Shown: positions 1-7,888, counted from the stretch's first letter. The stretch is DNA of 8,354 nucleotides from JTS-RE94 sp041750795 (GCA_041750795.1 JBGSYQ010000442.1:1-8354), one strand, 5' to 3'. Notes: generated by a model from the letters alone, not told the origin. Numbers and translations are program-made.

Positions 1-2
1 AG

Positions 3-773
3 CTGGCCAGCGGCGACGCCGCCGAGGGCGGTACACAGGTCGCGGCAGCCACTGGCACCGGCTGGGGCACGCTCAAGGGCACGTTCAAGTTCGTGGGCAC
101 GCCGCCGGCCGCGTCGGCGCTCAACGTCGACAAAGACACCGCGGTGTGTGGCAAGGACGGCCCCCTGATGGACAACTCGCTGCTGGTCAGCTCGGGCGGC
201 GGCATTGCCAACGTCGTGGTCTATGCGCGGGCGAAGCGCGTACACGAATCGGCCAAGCCGGTCGAGGCGGGGGAGGGGAGTCCCGTGGTTTTCGATCAGA
301 AGAACTGCATGTTCTTGACCCACGTCACCGCGTTGCAGGTTGGCCAGCCATTGGACATCAAGAACAGCGATCCGATCGGGCACAACACCAAGATCGATCC
401 GCGCTCGGGTGTGCCGTTCAACCAGAATCTGCCCATCGGCGAGACGGTGGTCTACATGGCGACGACCGAGGAGGCGCTGCCGGCTACCGTTTCGTGCAGC
501 ATTCACCCGTGGATGCGGGCCTACCTGTTGCCGCGCAAGGACAAGTACTTTGCCGTCACCGACGACGACGGCTCGTTTGAGATTCCCAACCTGCCTGCCG
601 GCGAGGAGGTGGAGTTGCAAGTTTGGCACGAGCGTGGCACCGGTCCCAGCGGCGCGCTGGTGTTAGATCGCAAGGACCTCAAGTGGACGAGCAAGGGACG
701 CTTCAAGGTAAAGCTCGAAGAGGATCAACCCACCGAGCTGACGCTCGAAGTCCCCGCGGCGGCGTTCAAGTAG
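3..773 (+). CDS. Cupredoxin-domain (amicyanin-like blue copper) protein, 5'-partial
   Basis: The reading frame is open back to the window edge, so the true start and any signal peptide lie upstream; the in-frame GTG at 93 is probably internal, since the frame before it (…GWGTLKGTFKF) looks like genuine domain sequence. A type 1 copper site is visible: His in GHNTK (381-383), then CSIHPWM with Cys at 495, His at 504 and Met at 513. The C-x2-H-x2-M loop and the ~38-residue His-to-Cys spacing match amicyanin more than plastocyanin (C-x2-H-x4-M). Two further Cys (147 and 306) could form a disulfide. After the copper loop comes a C-terminal stretch (FAVTDDDGSFEIPNLPAGEE) resembling a carboxypeptidase-regulatory-like beta-sandwich. 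Inferred role: periplasmic one-electron carrier or copper protein serving the oxidase encoded downstream. Similar proteins are often annotated as methylamine utilisation proteins, but nothing here supports methylamine metabolism. Confidence 0.8.
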   Translation: MASGDAAEGGTQVAAATGTGWGTLKGTFKFVGTPPAASALNVDKDTAVCGKDGPLMDNSLLVSSGGGIANVVVYARAKRVHESAKPVEAGEGSPVVFDQKNCMFLTHVTALQVGQPLDIKNSDPIGHNTKIDPRSGVPFNQNLPIGETVVYMATTEEALPATVSCSIHPWMRAYLLPRKDKYFAVTDDDGSFEIPNLPAGEEVELQVWHERGTGPSGALVLDRKDLKWTSKGRFKVKLEEDQPTELTLEVPAAAFK

Positions 774-796
774 TTTTTTAGAGGGCGTGGAAGGCA

Positions 797-2095
797 ATGC
801 AACCGGTTTCAGTTCGCCGCGCGACGATCGCGGCGTCGCAAATTCCCATGAACAGTAAGCTCGCTTTCGGAATGCGAATACTTCCCTGCCTGCTGGGCCT
901 GGTGCTGTTGAGCGGTTGCGGCGAGGCCGGTCCGCCGTCGTATCGGCTGAACATGGTCGATATCGCCAAAGCGCAGATTGCCGAGCCGCAGCAGCAAGTG
1001 ATCGCCGACGTGTTGACCGCCATGTACGGCACGCCGGACGAGCCGTTCGTGCTGTCGGAGACCGGGCTGGACATCGAAAAGCTGAAGCTGGCGGCCGGTC
1101 CGGTGCACAGCGATCAGTTCGGCAAGGAGACCGGTCTCTACCGCCGCCACTGTGCGCATTGCCACGGCACGACCGGCGACGGCATGGGCCCCACGGCGCT
1201 GATTCTGAATCCTTATCCGCGCGACTATCGCCAGGGCAAGTTCAAGTTCAAGGCCACCGAGCGAGCCGCCAAGCCCACCGACATCGACCTGGAGCGCGTG
1301 GTGCGCCACGGCGTGCCGGGCACGGCAATGCCAGCCTTCGACTTGCTGCCCGACACGCAGGTCAAGGCGCTGGTCGAATACGTCAAATACCTGAGCATTC
1401 GCGGGCAGACGGAAATCTCGCTGATCAACGCGATCGCCGACTTGAGCGAAGGCGACGAACTGGACACTTCGCGCGGCATGCTGGTGGACGAAATCCTGCA
1501 GCCGATCGCCGACAGTTGGGCCGCCGCCAACGAGAATATCATCAATCCCGAGCCCAAGCCCGAGATCGCGCTGGCCCAGTCGCTCGACATGGGGCGCGAG
1601 CTGTTTTACAGCAAGAAGGCCAACTGCGCGCAGTGCCACGGTTGGGGTTCCTTGGGCGACGGTCAGACGACCGACTACGACGATTGGAACAAGCCGATCC
1701 ACGAAATGGCCCAGAGCATCGCCAACGAGGCGGCCTCGCTGGCCACGGACCCGGATGTCAGCAGCGAGCAACGCAGCATCATCAAGCAGCGACTGGCGTT
1801 CGACAGCCTGGTGCTGAAGGATGATTCGCTGCCGCCGCGGCGGGCCATTCCGCGCAATTTGCGTCAGGGGATCTATCGGGGCGGCCGTCGGCCGGTCGAC
1901 ATCTACCGGCGAATTTATGCCGGCATCAACGGCGTGCCGATGCCGGGCGTCGGTCCGGCAACGCCGGGCGCCACGGGCTCGCTCACGTCGGACGAGATTT
2001 GGAGCCTGGTCGACTATGTGCTGTCGCTGCCTTATGAAGCCGCCACGGACCATCCGCCGGAACAACATCCGCTGGTCAGCCAGGCGCAATTCTAG
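797..2095 (+). CDS. Dihaem c-type cytochrome, probable lipoprotein
   Basis: Two class I cytochrome c domains are visible. Domain 1 has the haem site CAHCH (Cys119, Cys122, His123; 1151-1165) and a likely distal Met178 in GTAMPAF. Domain 2 has CAQCH (Cys277, Cys280, His281; 1625-1639) and a likely distal Met382 in GVPMPG. Domain 2 carries an extra ~45-60 residues between the haem site and the RGGRRPVDIYRRI segment. The N-terminus has a hydrophobic stretch ending in a lipobox, LSGC (Cys41), so the protein is probably exported and lipid-anchored. The start is uncertain: ATG 797 has purine-rich sequence upstream (781-794), but ATG 848 or ATG 872 would give a more typical 23- or 15-residue lipoprotein signal. 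It lies 54 bases before coxB, which lacks its own haem c domain, so it is inferred to be an electron donor to CuA. It might instead take electrons from another complex; the family alone does not settle this. Confidence 0.9.
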   Translation: MQPVSVRRATIAASQIPMNSKLAFGMRILPCLLGLVLLSGCGEAGPPSYRLNMVDIAKAQIAEPQQQVIADVLTAMYGTPDEPFVLSETGLDIEKLKLAAGPVHSDQFGKETGLYRRHCAHCHGTTGDGMGPTALILNPYPRDYRQGKFKFKATERAAKPTDIDLERVVRHGVPGTAMPAFDLLPDTQVKALVEYVKYLSIRGQTEISLINAIADLSEGDELDTSRGMLVDEILQPIADSWAAANENIINPEPKPEIALAQSLDMGRELFYSKKANCAQCHGWGSLGDGQTTDYDDWNKPIHEMAQSIANEAASLATDPDVSSEQRSIIKQRLAFDSLVLKDDSLPPRRAIPRNLRQGIYRGGRRPVDIYRRIYAGINGVPMPGVGPATPGATGSLTSDEIWSLVDYVLSLPYEAATDHPPEQHPLVSQAQF

Positions 2096-2138
2096 CCGTG
2101 CCACAAGCCATCAACGCCGTACCTAAGGCCGTACGTTT

Positions 2139-2142
2139 GGAG
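2139..2142 (+). promoter_or_regulatory. Ribosome binding site for coxB
   Basis: GGAG lies 7 bases before GTG 2150 and supports that non-ATG start. No other start codon nearby gives the conserved MGKFWS-type N-terminus. Confidence 0.6.
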
Positions 2143-2149
2143 AATTGTC

Positions 2150-2968
2150 GTGGGTAAGTTCTGGAGCCTGGTGTTCTTGCTGGTGCCGGTATTGGGCGTG
2201 GCGATCTTCGCCGTTTCGCCCTGGTACGACCATTGGCTGCCGCGAGACATTTCGCAGCACGGGCATACGATCGACCACTTGTTCTATTTCATCCTGTGGT
2301 TGACCGGCGCCGTGTTCGTGGTCACCGAGGTGGCGTTGTTCTGGTTCCTGTGGCGGTACGACGGCAAGCCGGGCGCCCCGGTGAAGTTCGTGCACGGCAG
2401 TCACAGCCTGGAAATCGTGTGGACGATTCTGCCGGCAGCCACGCTGTTGTTTATCGCCATCTATCAGATGAACGCCTGGGCCAATTCGAAGATTCGCAAT
2501 CCGGCCGCCGGTCCCGACGGCATTTACGGCACGGCCGACGACATGCGGCCGATGCTGGAAGTGACCGCTCGCCAGTTTGAGTGGCGGCTGCGCTATCCGG
2601 GCTTGAAGGCCGAAGGCAAGCTGGGCGACGCGGACGATATCTTCGTCGTCAACGATCTGCACGTGCCGGTCAACGAAGAGATCCTGCTGGAGCTGAAAAG
2701 CGCCGACGTATTGCACAGTTTTTTCCTGCCGAACGCGCGCGTCAAGCAGGACGCGGTGCCGGGCATGAAAATACCCGTGTGGTTCCGCTGCACGCAGACG
2801 GGCTCGTACGACCTGGTTTGCGCGGAATTGTGCGGTTGGGGACATTACAAAATGAAGGGCCGCCTGACGGTCGAATCTCGCGAGGAATTCGACAAGTGGT
2901 TGGCCGAGAAGTGGAAAGAGCAAGAGGCCACGCAAGATCCGCAAGTGGCTGAAGGGGACGTTGAATGA
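2150..2968 (+). CDS. coxB: Cytochrome c oxidase subunit II (CuA subunit)
   Basis: Subunit II takes electrons from a periplasmic carrier at the binuclear CuA centre and passes them to haem a in CoxA. All CuA ligands are present: His189 (in VLHSFFLP), then CAELCGWGHYKM with Cys224, Glu226, Cys228, His232 and Met235. Glu88 in HSLEIVWTILP matches the conserved K-pathway glutamate of the second hairpin helix. Three hydrophobic segments are seen: about 5-23, 44-68 and 88-106. The first is extra to the usual two-helix hairpin and may be a signal peptide or an uncleaved helix. The segment Q142-F143-E144-W145 aligns with the usual QWxW aromatic motif but has Phe at the electron-entry Trp. An Asp/Gly-rich insert (about 119-131) lies between the membrane and CuA domains. 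At 272 residues it ends soon after the CuA domain, with no fused cytochrome c. It starts at GTG, and its stop overlaps the coxA start as ATGA, suggesting translational coupling. Confidence 0.96.
   Translation: MGKFWSLVFLLVPVLGVAIFAVSPWYDHWLPRDISQHGHTIDHLFYFILWLTGAVFVVTEVALFWFLWRYDGKPGAPVKFVHGSHSLEIVWTILPAATLLFIAIYQMNAWANSKIRNPAAGPDGIYGTADDMRPMLEVTARQFEWRLRYPGLKAEGKLGDADDIFVVNDLHVPVNEEILLELKSADVLHSFFLPNARVKQDAVPGMKIPVWFRCTQTGSYDLVCAELCGWGHYKMKGRLTVESREEFDKWLAEKWKEQEATQDPQVAEGDVE
2952..2958 (+). promoter_or_regulatory. Ribosome binding site for coxA
   Basis: AAGGGGA lies inside the end of coxB, 6 bases before ATG 2965. It supports the 4-base ATGA overlap of coxB and coxA. Confidence 0.6.
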
Positions 2969-4773
2969 GCACGATTACGGTCGGTTCGCACGCACACGAC
3001 GACAGCCACGGCCACGCGCATGCCGGCAGCTTTCTCACCACCTACGTGTTCTCCAAAGACCACAAGGTGATCGGCATCCAGTTCTTGTTCTCCACGCTCA
3101 TCTGGTTCTTGATCGGCGGATTGCTGGCGCTGGGCATACGCTGGCAACTGGCTTATCCCTGGTCCGACATGCCGGTGATCGGCAAGATGCTGTTTTCCAG
3201 CGAGGGGGGGCAAATCTCGCCCGAGTTCTACACCGTGCTGTTCACCATGCACGCCACGGTGATGATTTTCTTCGTCATCATTCCGATCCTGGCCGGCGCG
3301 TTCGGCAACTTCCTCATCCCGCTGATGATCGGCGCCGACGACATGGCCTTTCCCACGCTGAACATGCTCAGCTATTGGTTCATGTGGCCGGCGTTCATTT
3401 GCGTTGGCGCCAGCTTCTTTGTGGAAGGAGGCGCCGCCAAAGCCGGCTGGACCTCGTATCCACCATTGTCACTCACGGACTTGAACGGGCAGACCTTGTG
3501 GCTGATGGGCATCACTTTTGTCGGCGTGTCGTCGATGATGGGCTCGATCAACTACATGACCACCATCATCCAGATGCGCGCACCGTGCATGACGATGTTC
3601 CGGCTGCCGATGACCATCTGGGCCATGTTCATCACGGCCGTGCTGCAGGCCTTTGCCTTGCCGGTGCTCACCGCGGCCGGGTTCATGCAACTGACCGACC
3701 GCGTGCTCGGCACCGGCTTTTTCATTCCCGACGGCTGGAGCGCCAACAACTCGCCGATGGCCGGCGGCGGCGGCCAGCCGCTGCTGTGGCAGCACCTGTT
3801 CTGGTTTTATTCGCATCCGGCCGTGTACATCATGATTCTGCCGGCAATGGGCATGGTCTCCGACATCATCGCCTGCTTCGCGCGGAAGCCGCTGTTCGGT
3901 TACAAGCCAATGGTCTATTCGATCGCCGGTATCGCCGGGCTCGGCTTCATCGTGTGGGGCCATCATATGTTCGTCTCGGGCATGAATCCCTGGCTGGGCA
4001 TGACGTTCATGGTCTCGACCATGATGATCGCGCTGCCCAGCGCCATCAAAACCTTCAACTGGCTGGGAACCGTGTGGGGCGGGAACATCCAGTTTACCAC
4101 CGCCATGCTGTTCGCGCTGTCGTTCGTGTCGATGTTCATTATCGGCGGCCTGTCGGGCATTTTCATGGCCGCCACGCCGGTTGATATTTTCATCCACGAC
4201 ACGTATTTCATCGTGGCGCATTTCCATTACGTGCTCTTCTCCGGCACCGCCATGGCCGTGTTCGGCGCGATTTACTTCTGGTATCCGAAGATGTTCGGCC
4301 GGTTGATGAACGAGCGTTGGGGCAAGGTACACTTCCTGCTCACGTTCCTGTTTTTAAACGGCACGTTCTTCACGATGCACATCCTGGGCGTGGTGGGCTT
4401 TCCGCGGCGCCTGGCCGATCCGTATCACTACGCCACGTTCCATCACCTGCGACCGATGAACGTGTTTATGACCTGGTGCGCGATTGGCATGGTGGCCACC
4501 CAGGTGATCTTCGCGGCCAACTTCATCCTCAGCTTGTTCTTCGGCCCCAAGGCCAGCCGCAATCCGTGGCATTGCAACGGGCTGGAGTGGCAGGCGCCCA
4601 GCCCGCCGGGACACGGCAACTTTGATTTCCAACCGGTCATCTACCGCGGCCCGTACGAATACGGGTCGCCGGAGGTGGATACCGACTACTATCCGCAAAC
4701 CCAGCCGCCGCCGCAGACCGAGTCGCCCCAGAAGGCTGGCGAAAGTCCGGCGGTGCAACCGGCCGGACACTAA
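2965..4773 (+). CDS. coxA: Cytochrome c oxidase subunit I, A2-type haem-copper oxidase
   Basis: This is the catalytic membrane subunit, reducing O2 to water at haem a3-CuB while pumping protons. Ligands are complete: His96 and His421 for haem a; His419 for haem a3; His284, His333 and His334 for CuB; Tyr288 is the cross-linked tyrosine in HPAVY. His411/Asp412 fit the Mg/Mn site. D-pathway residues Asp126, Asn115 and Asn133 are present in the GNFLIPLMIGADDMAFP region. K-pathway Lys362 is present, with Ser359 where Thr is common. The helix VI glutamate of HPEVY is Ala286, preceded by Tyr282-Ser283, which is the defining motif of A2-type oxidases (the class of Rhodothermus marinus caa3). The N-terminal 20 residues are His-rich (His9, 11, 15, 17, 19). 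The C-terminal ~57 residues are soluble and Pro/Gln-rich. At 602 residues it is slightly longer than many CoxA. It needs haem A, made by the two genes that follow. Confidence 0.98.
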   Translation: MSTITVGSHAHDDSHGHAHAGSFLTTYVFSKDHKVIGIQFLFSTLIWFLIGGLLALGIRWQLAYPWSDMPVIGKMLFSSEGGQISPEFYTVLFTMHATVMIFFVIIPILAGAFGNFLIPLMIGADDMAFPTLNMLSYWFMWPAFICVGASFFVEGGAAKAGWTSYPPLSLTDLNGQTLWLMGITFVGVSSMMGSINYMTTIIQMRAPCMTMFRLPMTIWAMFITAVLQAFALPVLTAAGFMQLTDRVLGTGFFIPDGWSANNSPMAGGGGQPLLWQHLFWFYSHPAVYIMILPAMGMVSDIIACFARKPLFGYKPMVYSIAGIAGLGFIVWGHHMFVSGMNPWLGMTFMVSTMMIALPSAIKTFNWLGTVWGGNIQFTTAMLFALSFVSMFIIGGLSGIFMAATPVDIFIHDTYFIVAHFHYVLFSGTAMAVFGAIYFWYPKMFGRLMNERWGKVHFLLTFLFLNGTFFTMHILGVVGFPRRLADPYHYATFHHLRPMNVFMTWCAIGMVATQVIFAANFILSLFFGPKASRNPWHCNGLEWQAPSPPGHGNFDFQPVIYRGPYEYGSPEVDTDYYPQTQPPPQTESPQKAGESPAVQPAGH

Positions 4774-4847
4774 GCCCCGACCACAAGACTTTGTCAGAGC
4801 AGCGCCCAACTACCTGGCTGTCTCGTTCATTCCAAGCGCCTGAAACC

Positions 4848-5864
4848 GTGAACACGCTGACGACCGCACATGACGAAAGCCCTTGGCCCCATCGCTGGGC
4901 CGTGGCCATGGTCTGCGCCACCTTCCCGTTGATTTGGGTGGGCGGGCTTGTCACCACGTACGATGCCGGCATGGCGGTGCCCGATTGGCCGAACACTTAC
5001 GGCTACAACCTGTTGCTCTATCCCTGGCAGACCTGGATTTACGGACCTTGGGGATTGTTTATCGAGCATGGCCATCGGTTGCTGGGCTCGTTGGTGGGCA
5101 TGCTGGCGATCGGGCTGGTGGCGTCGGCCTGGTGGTGCCAAACGCGGCGGCAGGTGCGCTGGTTGAGCGTAGCGGCGCTGGTGGCTGTCGTTCTCCAGGG
5201 CTTGTTGGGCGGCATGCGCGTGATCACCGATGAGATTCAATTGGCAAAGATCCACGGCTGTTTTGGTCCGGCGTTCTTCGCGCTGGCCGTGGCCGTGGCG
5301 GTGGTGACTTCCGAACAGTGGCGCAGCGGGCTGGCCCGGCATCGCGAGTCGCTGGGCAAAGTGGAGCGGCTGGCGGTGCTGACCACGTTGCTGGCCTATG
5401 GCCAATTGGTGCTCGGCGCGCAATTGCGACATTTGCCGGCAGGCGCCCAGCCGGGCGATTTCCGTATAGCATTAATGTTTCACCTGGCGCTGGCCGCGGC
5501 CTTGCTGGTGCATATCGTGCTGTTGGCTGTGGCGGTGTTTCGCACGCAGCGCGGCGAGACCTCGCTGGTGCGCCCGACCGCGGGCTTGTTGGTGCTGATC
5601 TTGGCGCAAATCGGACTGGGCGCCGGCACGTGGGTGACGAAGTACGGCTGGCCAGCCTGGTTTGGCGACTATGGCTTTGCGGCCGGCTATACGGTGGTGG
5701 CCGACAGCCGCGCGCAAGCGTGGATTACGACGGCGCACGTGGCCGCCGGCTCGTTGATTCTGGCCACCAGCCTGCTGGTGGCGCTGCGCAGCGTGCGGTT
5801 CGCCTGGCGTAACGTGCGGGCGGCGGCGCACGCCGAGCCGCGCATGATGGAGGCAGCCCGATGA
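4848..5864 (+). CDS. ctaA: Haem A synthase (COX15/CtaA family)
   Basis: This membrane enzyme oxidises the C8 methyl group of haem O to a formyl group, giving haem A for CoxA. It has two homologous four-helix halves with the expected His pairs, numbered from GTG 4848: Glu73, His74 and His76 in EHGHR, His136 in KIHG, His212 in MFHL and His297 in TAHVAAG. His222 is an additional one. The first loop (TTYDAGMAVPDWP) is the COX15-like form without the Cys pair of Bacillus-type CtaA. The frame extends upstream to TTG 4791, but those codons (tca, cca, act, tct, cgt, tca, cct) have poor third-position GC compared with the gene and no Shine-Dalgarno, so GTG 4848 is preferred; it too lacks a clear ribosome site. 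The stop overlaps the ctaB start as ATGA, so the two haem A steps are probably co-translated. Confidence 0.93.
   Translation: MNTLTTAHDESPWPHRWAVAMVCATFPLIWVGGLVTTYDAGMAVPDWPNTYGYNLLLYPWQTWIYGPWGLFIEHGHRLLGSLVGMLAIGLVASAWWCQTRRQVRWLSVAALVAVVLQGLLGGMRVITDEIQLAKIHGCFGPAFFALAVAVAVVTSEQWRSGLARHRESLGKVERLAVLTTLLAYGQLVLGAQLRHLPAGAQPGDFRIALMFHLALAAALLVHIVLLAVAVFRTQRGETSLVRPTAGLLVLILAQIGLGAGTWVTKYGWPAWFGDYGFAAGYTVVADSRAQAWITTAHVAAGSLILATSLLVALRSVRFAWRNVRAAAHAEPRMMEAAR
5849..5853 (+). promoter_or_regulatory. Ribosome binding site for ctaB
   Basis: A full GGAGG core lies 7 bases before ATG 5861, within the end of ctaA. It is the strongest Shine-Dalgarno in the window and fixes the ctaB start in the ATGA overlap. 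Confidence 0.75.
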
Positions 5865-6766
5865 GCACGACCACCCTGACGATCGACGAACGTCAAAGCG
5901 CAACGTGGTTGGCGCGTGCCGCGGACTATCTGGAGCTGACCAAGCCGCGGATCGCGGTGATGGTGCTGGTGACGGTGGCCGTGGCGGCGTTCGTGGCCGA
6001 TTGGGGTCTGCCCGGCGTCTGGCTGCTGGCCAACACGCTCGCCGGCACGGCGCTGGTGGCGGCCAGTGCCAGCGCCCTGAATCAGTGGCTCGAGCGTCAT
6101 ACCGACGCTCGGATGGCGCGCACGGCCGATCGACCGTTGCCGGCGGGCCGGCTCACTTCGGCGCAAGTGCTGTGGTTTGGCGCCGCGACGATGGTTCTGG
6201 GCATCCTCTGTCTGGCGTGGGCCGTGAATCTGCTGACGGCTCTGGTGGGCTTGCTCACGTGGGTGATCTACGTCTGGGTGTACACGCCGCTCAAAACACG
6301 TACGCCGTCGAACACCGCGGTGGGCGCCGTGGCCGGCGCGCTGCCGGTGCTGATGGGTTGGACGGCGGTGGGGGCTCCGCTCGATTTGCGGGCCTGGTCG
6401 ATGTTTCTGATCGTGTTCCTCTGGCAGTTTCCGCACTTTATGGCCATCGCTTGGATTTATCGGCGCGATTACGGAGCCGCCGGATTAAAGATGCTGCCGG
6501 TCGTCGACCCGAGCGGCTATCGAGCCGCGGCGCAAGCCATCGTGGCGGCGCTGGTCTTGTTGCCGGTCAGCCTGGTACCGGCCTTGTCGCGACCGGCCGC
6601 CGAGTTGTATTTCACGTGGGCGTTGCTGCTGGGCTCGGCGCAGTTGGCATGCGCGGTCAGCTTTATGGTGCAATTGAACGACGCGTCGGCACGGCGGCTG
6701 TTGCTGGCGTCGCTGGTGTACTTGCCGGCGATCATGGGCCTGCTGCTGTTGGGACCGTTGGCGTAA
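5861..6766 (+). CDS. ctaB: Protohaem IX farnesyltransferase (haem O synthase)
   Basis: A UbiA-family membrane prenyltransferase that adds the farnesyl group of farnesyl diphosphate to haem B, making haem O, the substrate of CtaA. The first prenyl-diphosphate/Mg motif is NQWLERHTD (Asn74, Glu78, Asp82), followed by ARMARTADRPLPAG, the typical MxRTxxRPL segment; Glu replaces the first Asp of the common NxxxDxxxD form, as in eukaryotic COX10. YTPLKTRTP and the QFPHFMAIAW segment are characteristic of the haem O synthases rather than of UbiA proper. The second motif lies in RRDYGAAGLKMLPVV. About nine hydrophobic helices are expected from the profile. At 301 residues it has the usual length. Gene name cyoE is used for the same enzyme in bo3 operons; ctaB fits here because ctaA is adjacent. 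Confidence 0.95.
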   Translation: MSTTTLTIDERQSATWLARAADYLELTKPRIAVMVLVTVAVAAFVADWGLPGVWLLANTLAGTALVAASASALNQWLERHTDARMARTADRPLPAGRLTSAQVLWFGAATMVLGILCLAWAVNLLTALVGLLTWVIYVWVYTPLKTRTPSNTAVGAVAGALPVLMGWTAVGAPLDLRAWSMFLIVFLWQFPHFMAIAWIYRRDYGAAGLKMLPVVDPSGYRAAAQAIVAALVLLPVSLVPALSRPAAELYFTWALLLGSAQLACAVSFMVQLNDASARRLLLASLVYLPAIMGLLLLGPLA

Positions 6767-6770
6767 TCGA

Positions 6771-6788
6771 AGGTCGAACGTTCTTCCT
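6771..6788. repeat. Imperfect inverted repeat between ctaB and coxC
   Basis: aggtcgaacgttcttcct contains the perfect 8-base palindrome GAACGTTC (6776-6783) with matching outer AGG/CCT arms and two unpaired bases on each side. With no loop it is more like a protein-binding dyad than a terminator hairpin. It sits in the 51-base ctaB-coxC gap. It may be chance; no function can be assigned. Confidence 0.25.
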
Positions 6789-6817
6789 GGTGTGACAGAA
6801 AGTCGAGACAAGCAAAC

Positions 6818-7840
<1,023 letters not shown>

Positions 7841-7874
7841 TGTTGGGTTTCACGCGTTCGCGCAACGCCCCGCT

Positions 7875-7879
7875 GGGAG
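7875..7879 (+). promoter_or_regulatory. Ribosome binding site for coxD
   Basis: GGGAG lies 9 bases before ATG 7889. The in-frame TTG at 7886 is directly adjacent, but ATG is the better start. Confidence 0.5.
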
Positions 7880-7888
7880 TGACCTTTG

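Noticed and set aside
774..779. Run of six T directly after the first gene's stop, as a possible terminator
   Set aside because: There is no usable stem-loop before it (only a CCGCGG-like stretch without a loop), and the next gene starts 17 bases later.
809..2104. Long minus-strand open frame opposite the dihaem cytochrome gene
   Set aside because: It mirrors a clear cytochrome gene with two haem motifs. Its product is Arg/His/Gln-rich with no recognisable domain, as expected of antisense frames in GC-rich DNA.
2116..2134. Direct repeat GCCGTAC twice, 12 bases apart, before coxB
   Set aside because: Seven bases with short spacing is likely by chance in GC-rich DNA, and no hairpin or operator symmetry of useful length is formed.
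2123..2944. Minus-strand open frame opposite coxB
   Set aside because: It is complementary to the well-supported coxB frame, has low-complexity Arg/Gln/His content and no domain.
2961..4184. Plus-strand open frame overlapping coxA in another frame
   Set aside because: It is an out-of-frame shadow of coxA; the His/Arg-rich product has no membrane helices or motifs.
3469..4332. Minus-strand open frame opposite coxA
   Set aside because: The product is His/Gly/Arg-rich because it reads the complement of conserved coxA codons; no start context or domain.
4791..4847. N-terminal extension of CtaA from TTG 4791
   Set aside because: Rare start codon, no Shine-Dalgarno, and third-position base use unlike the rest of the gene.
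5687..6436. Minus-strand open frame across ctaA and ctaB
   Set aside because: It spans the boundary of two confidently assigned genes and has antisense-type composition.
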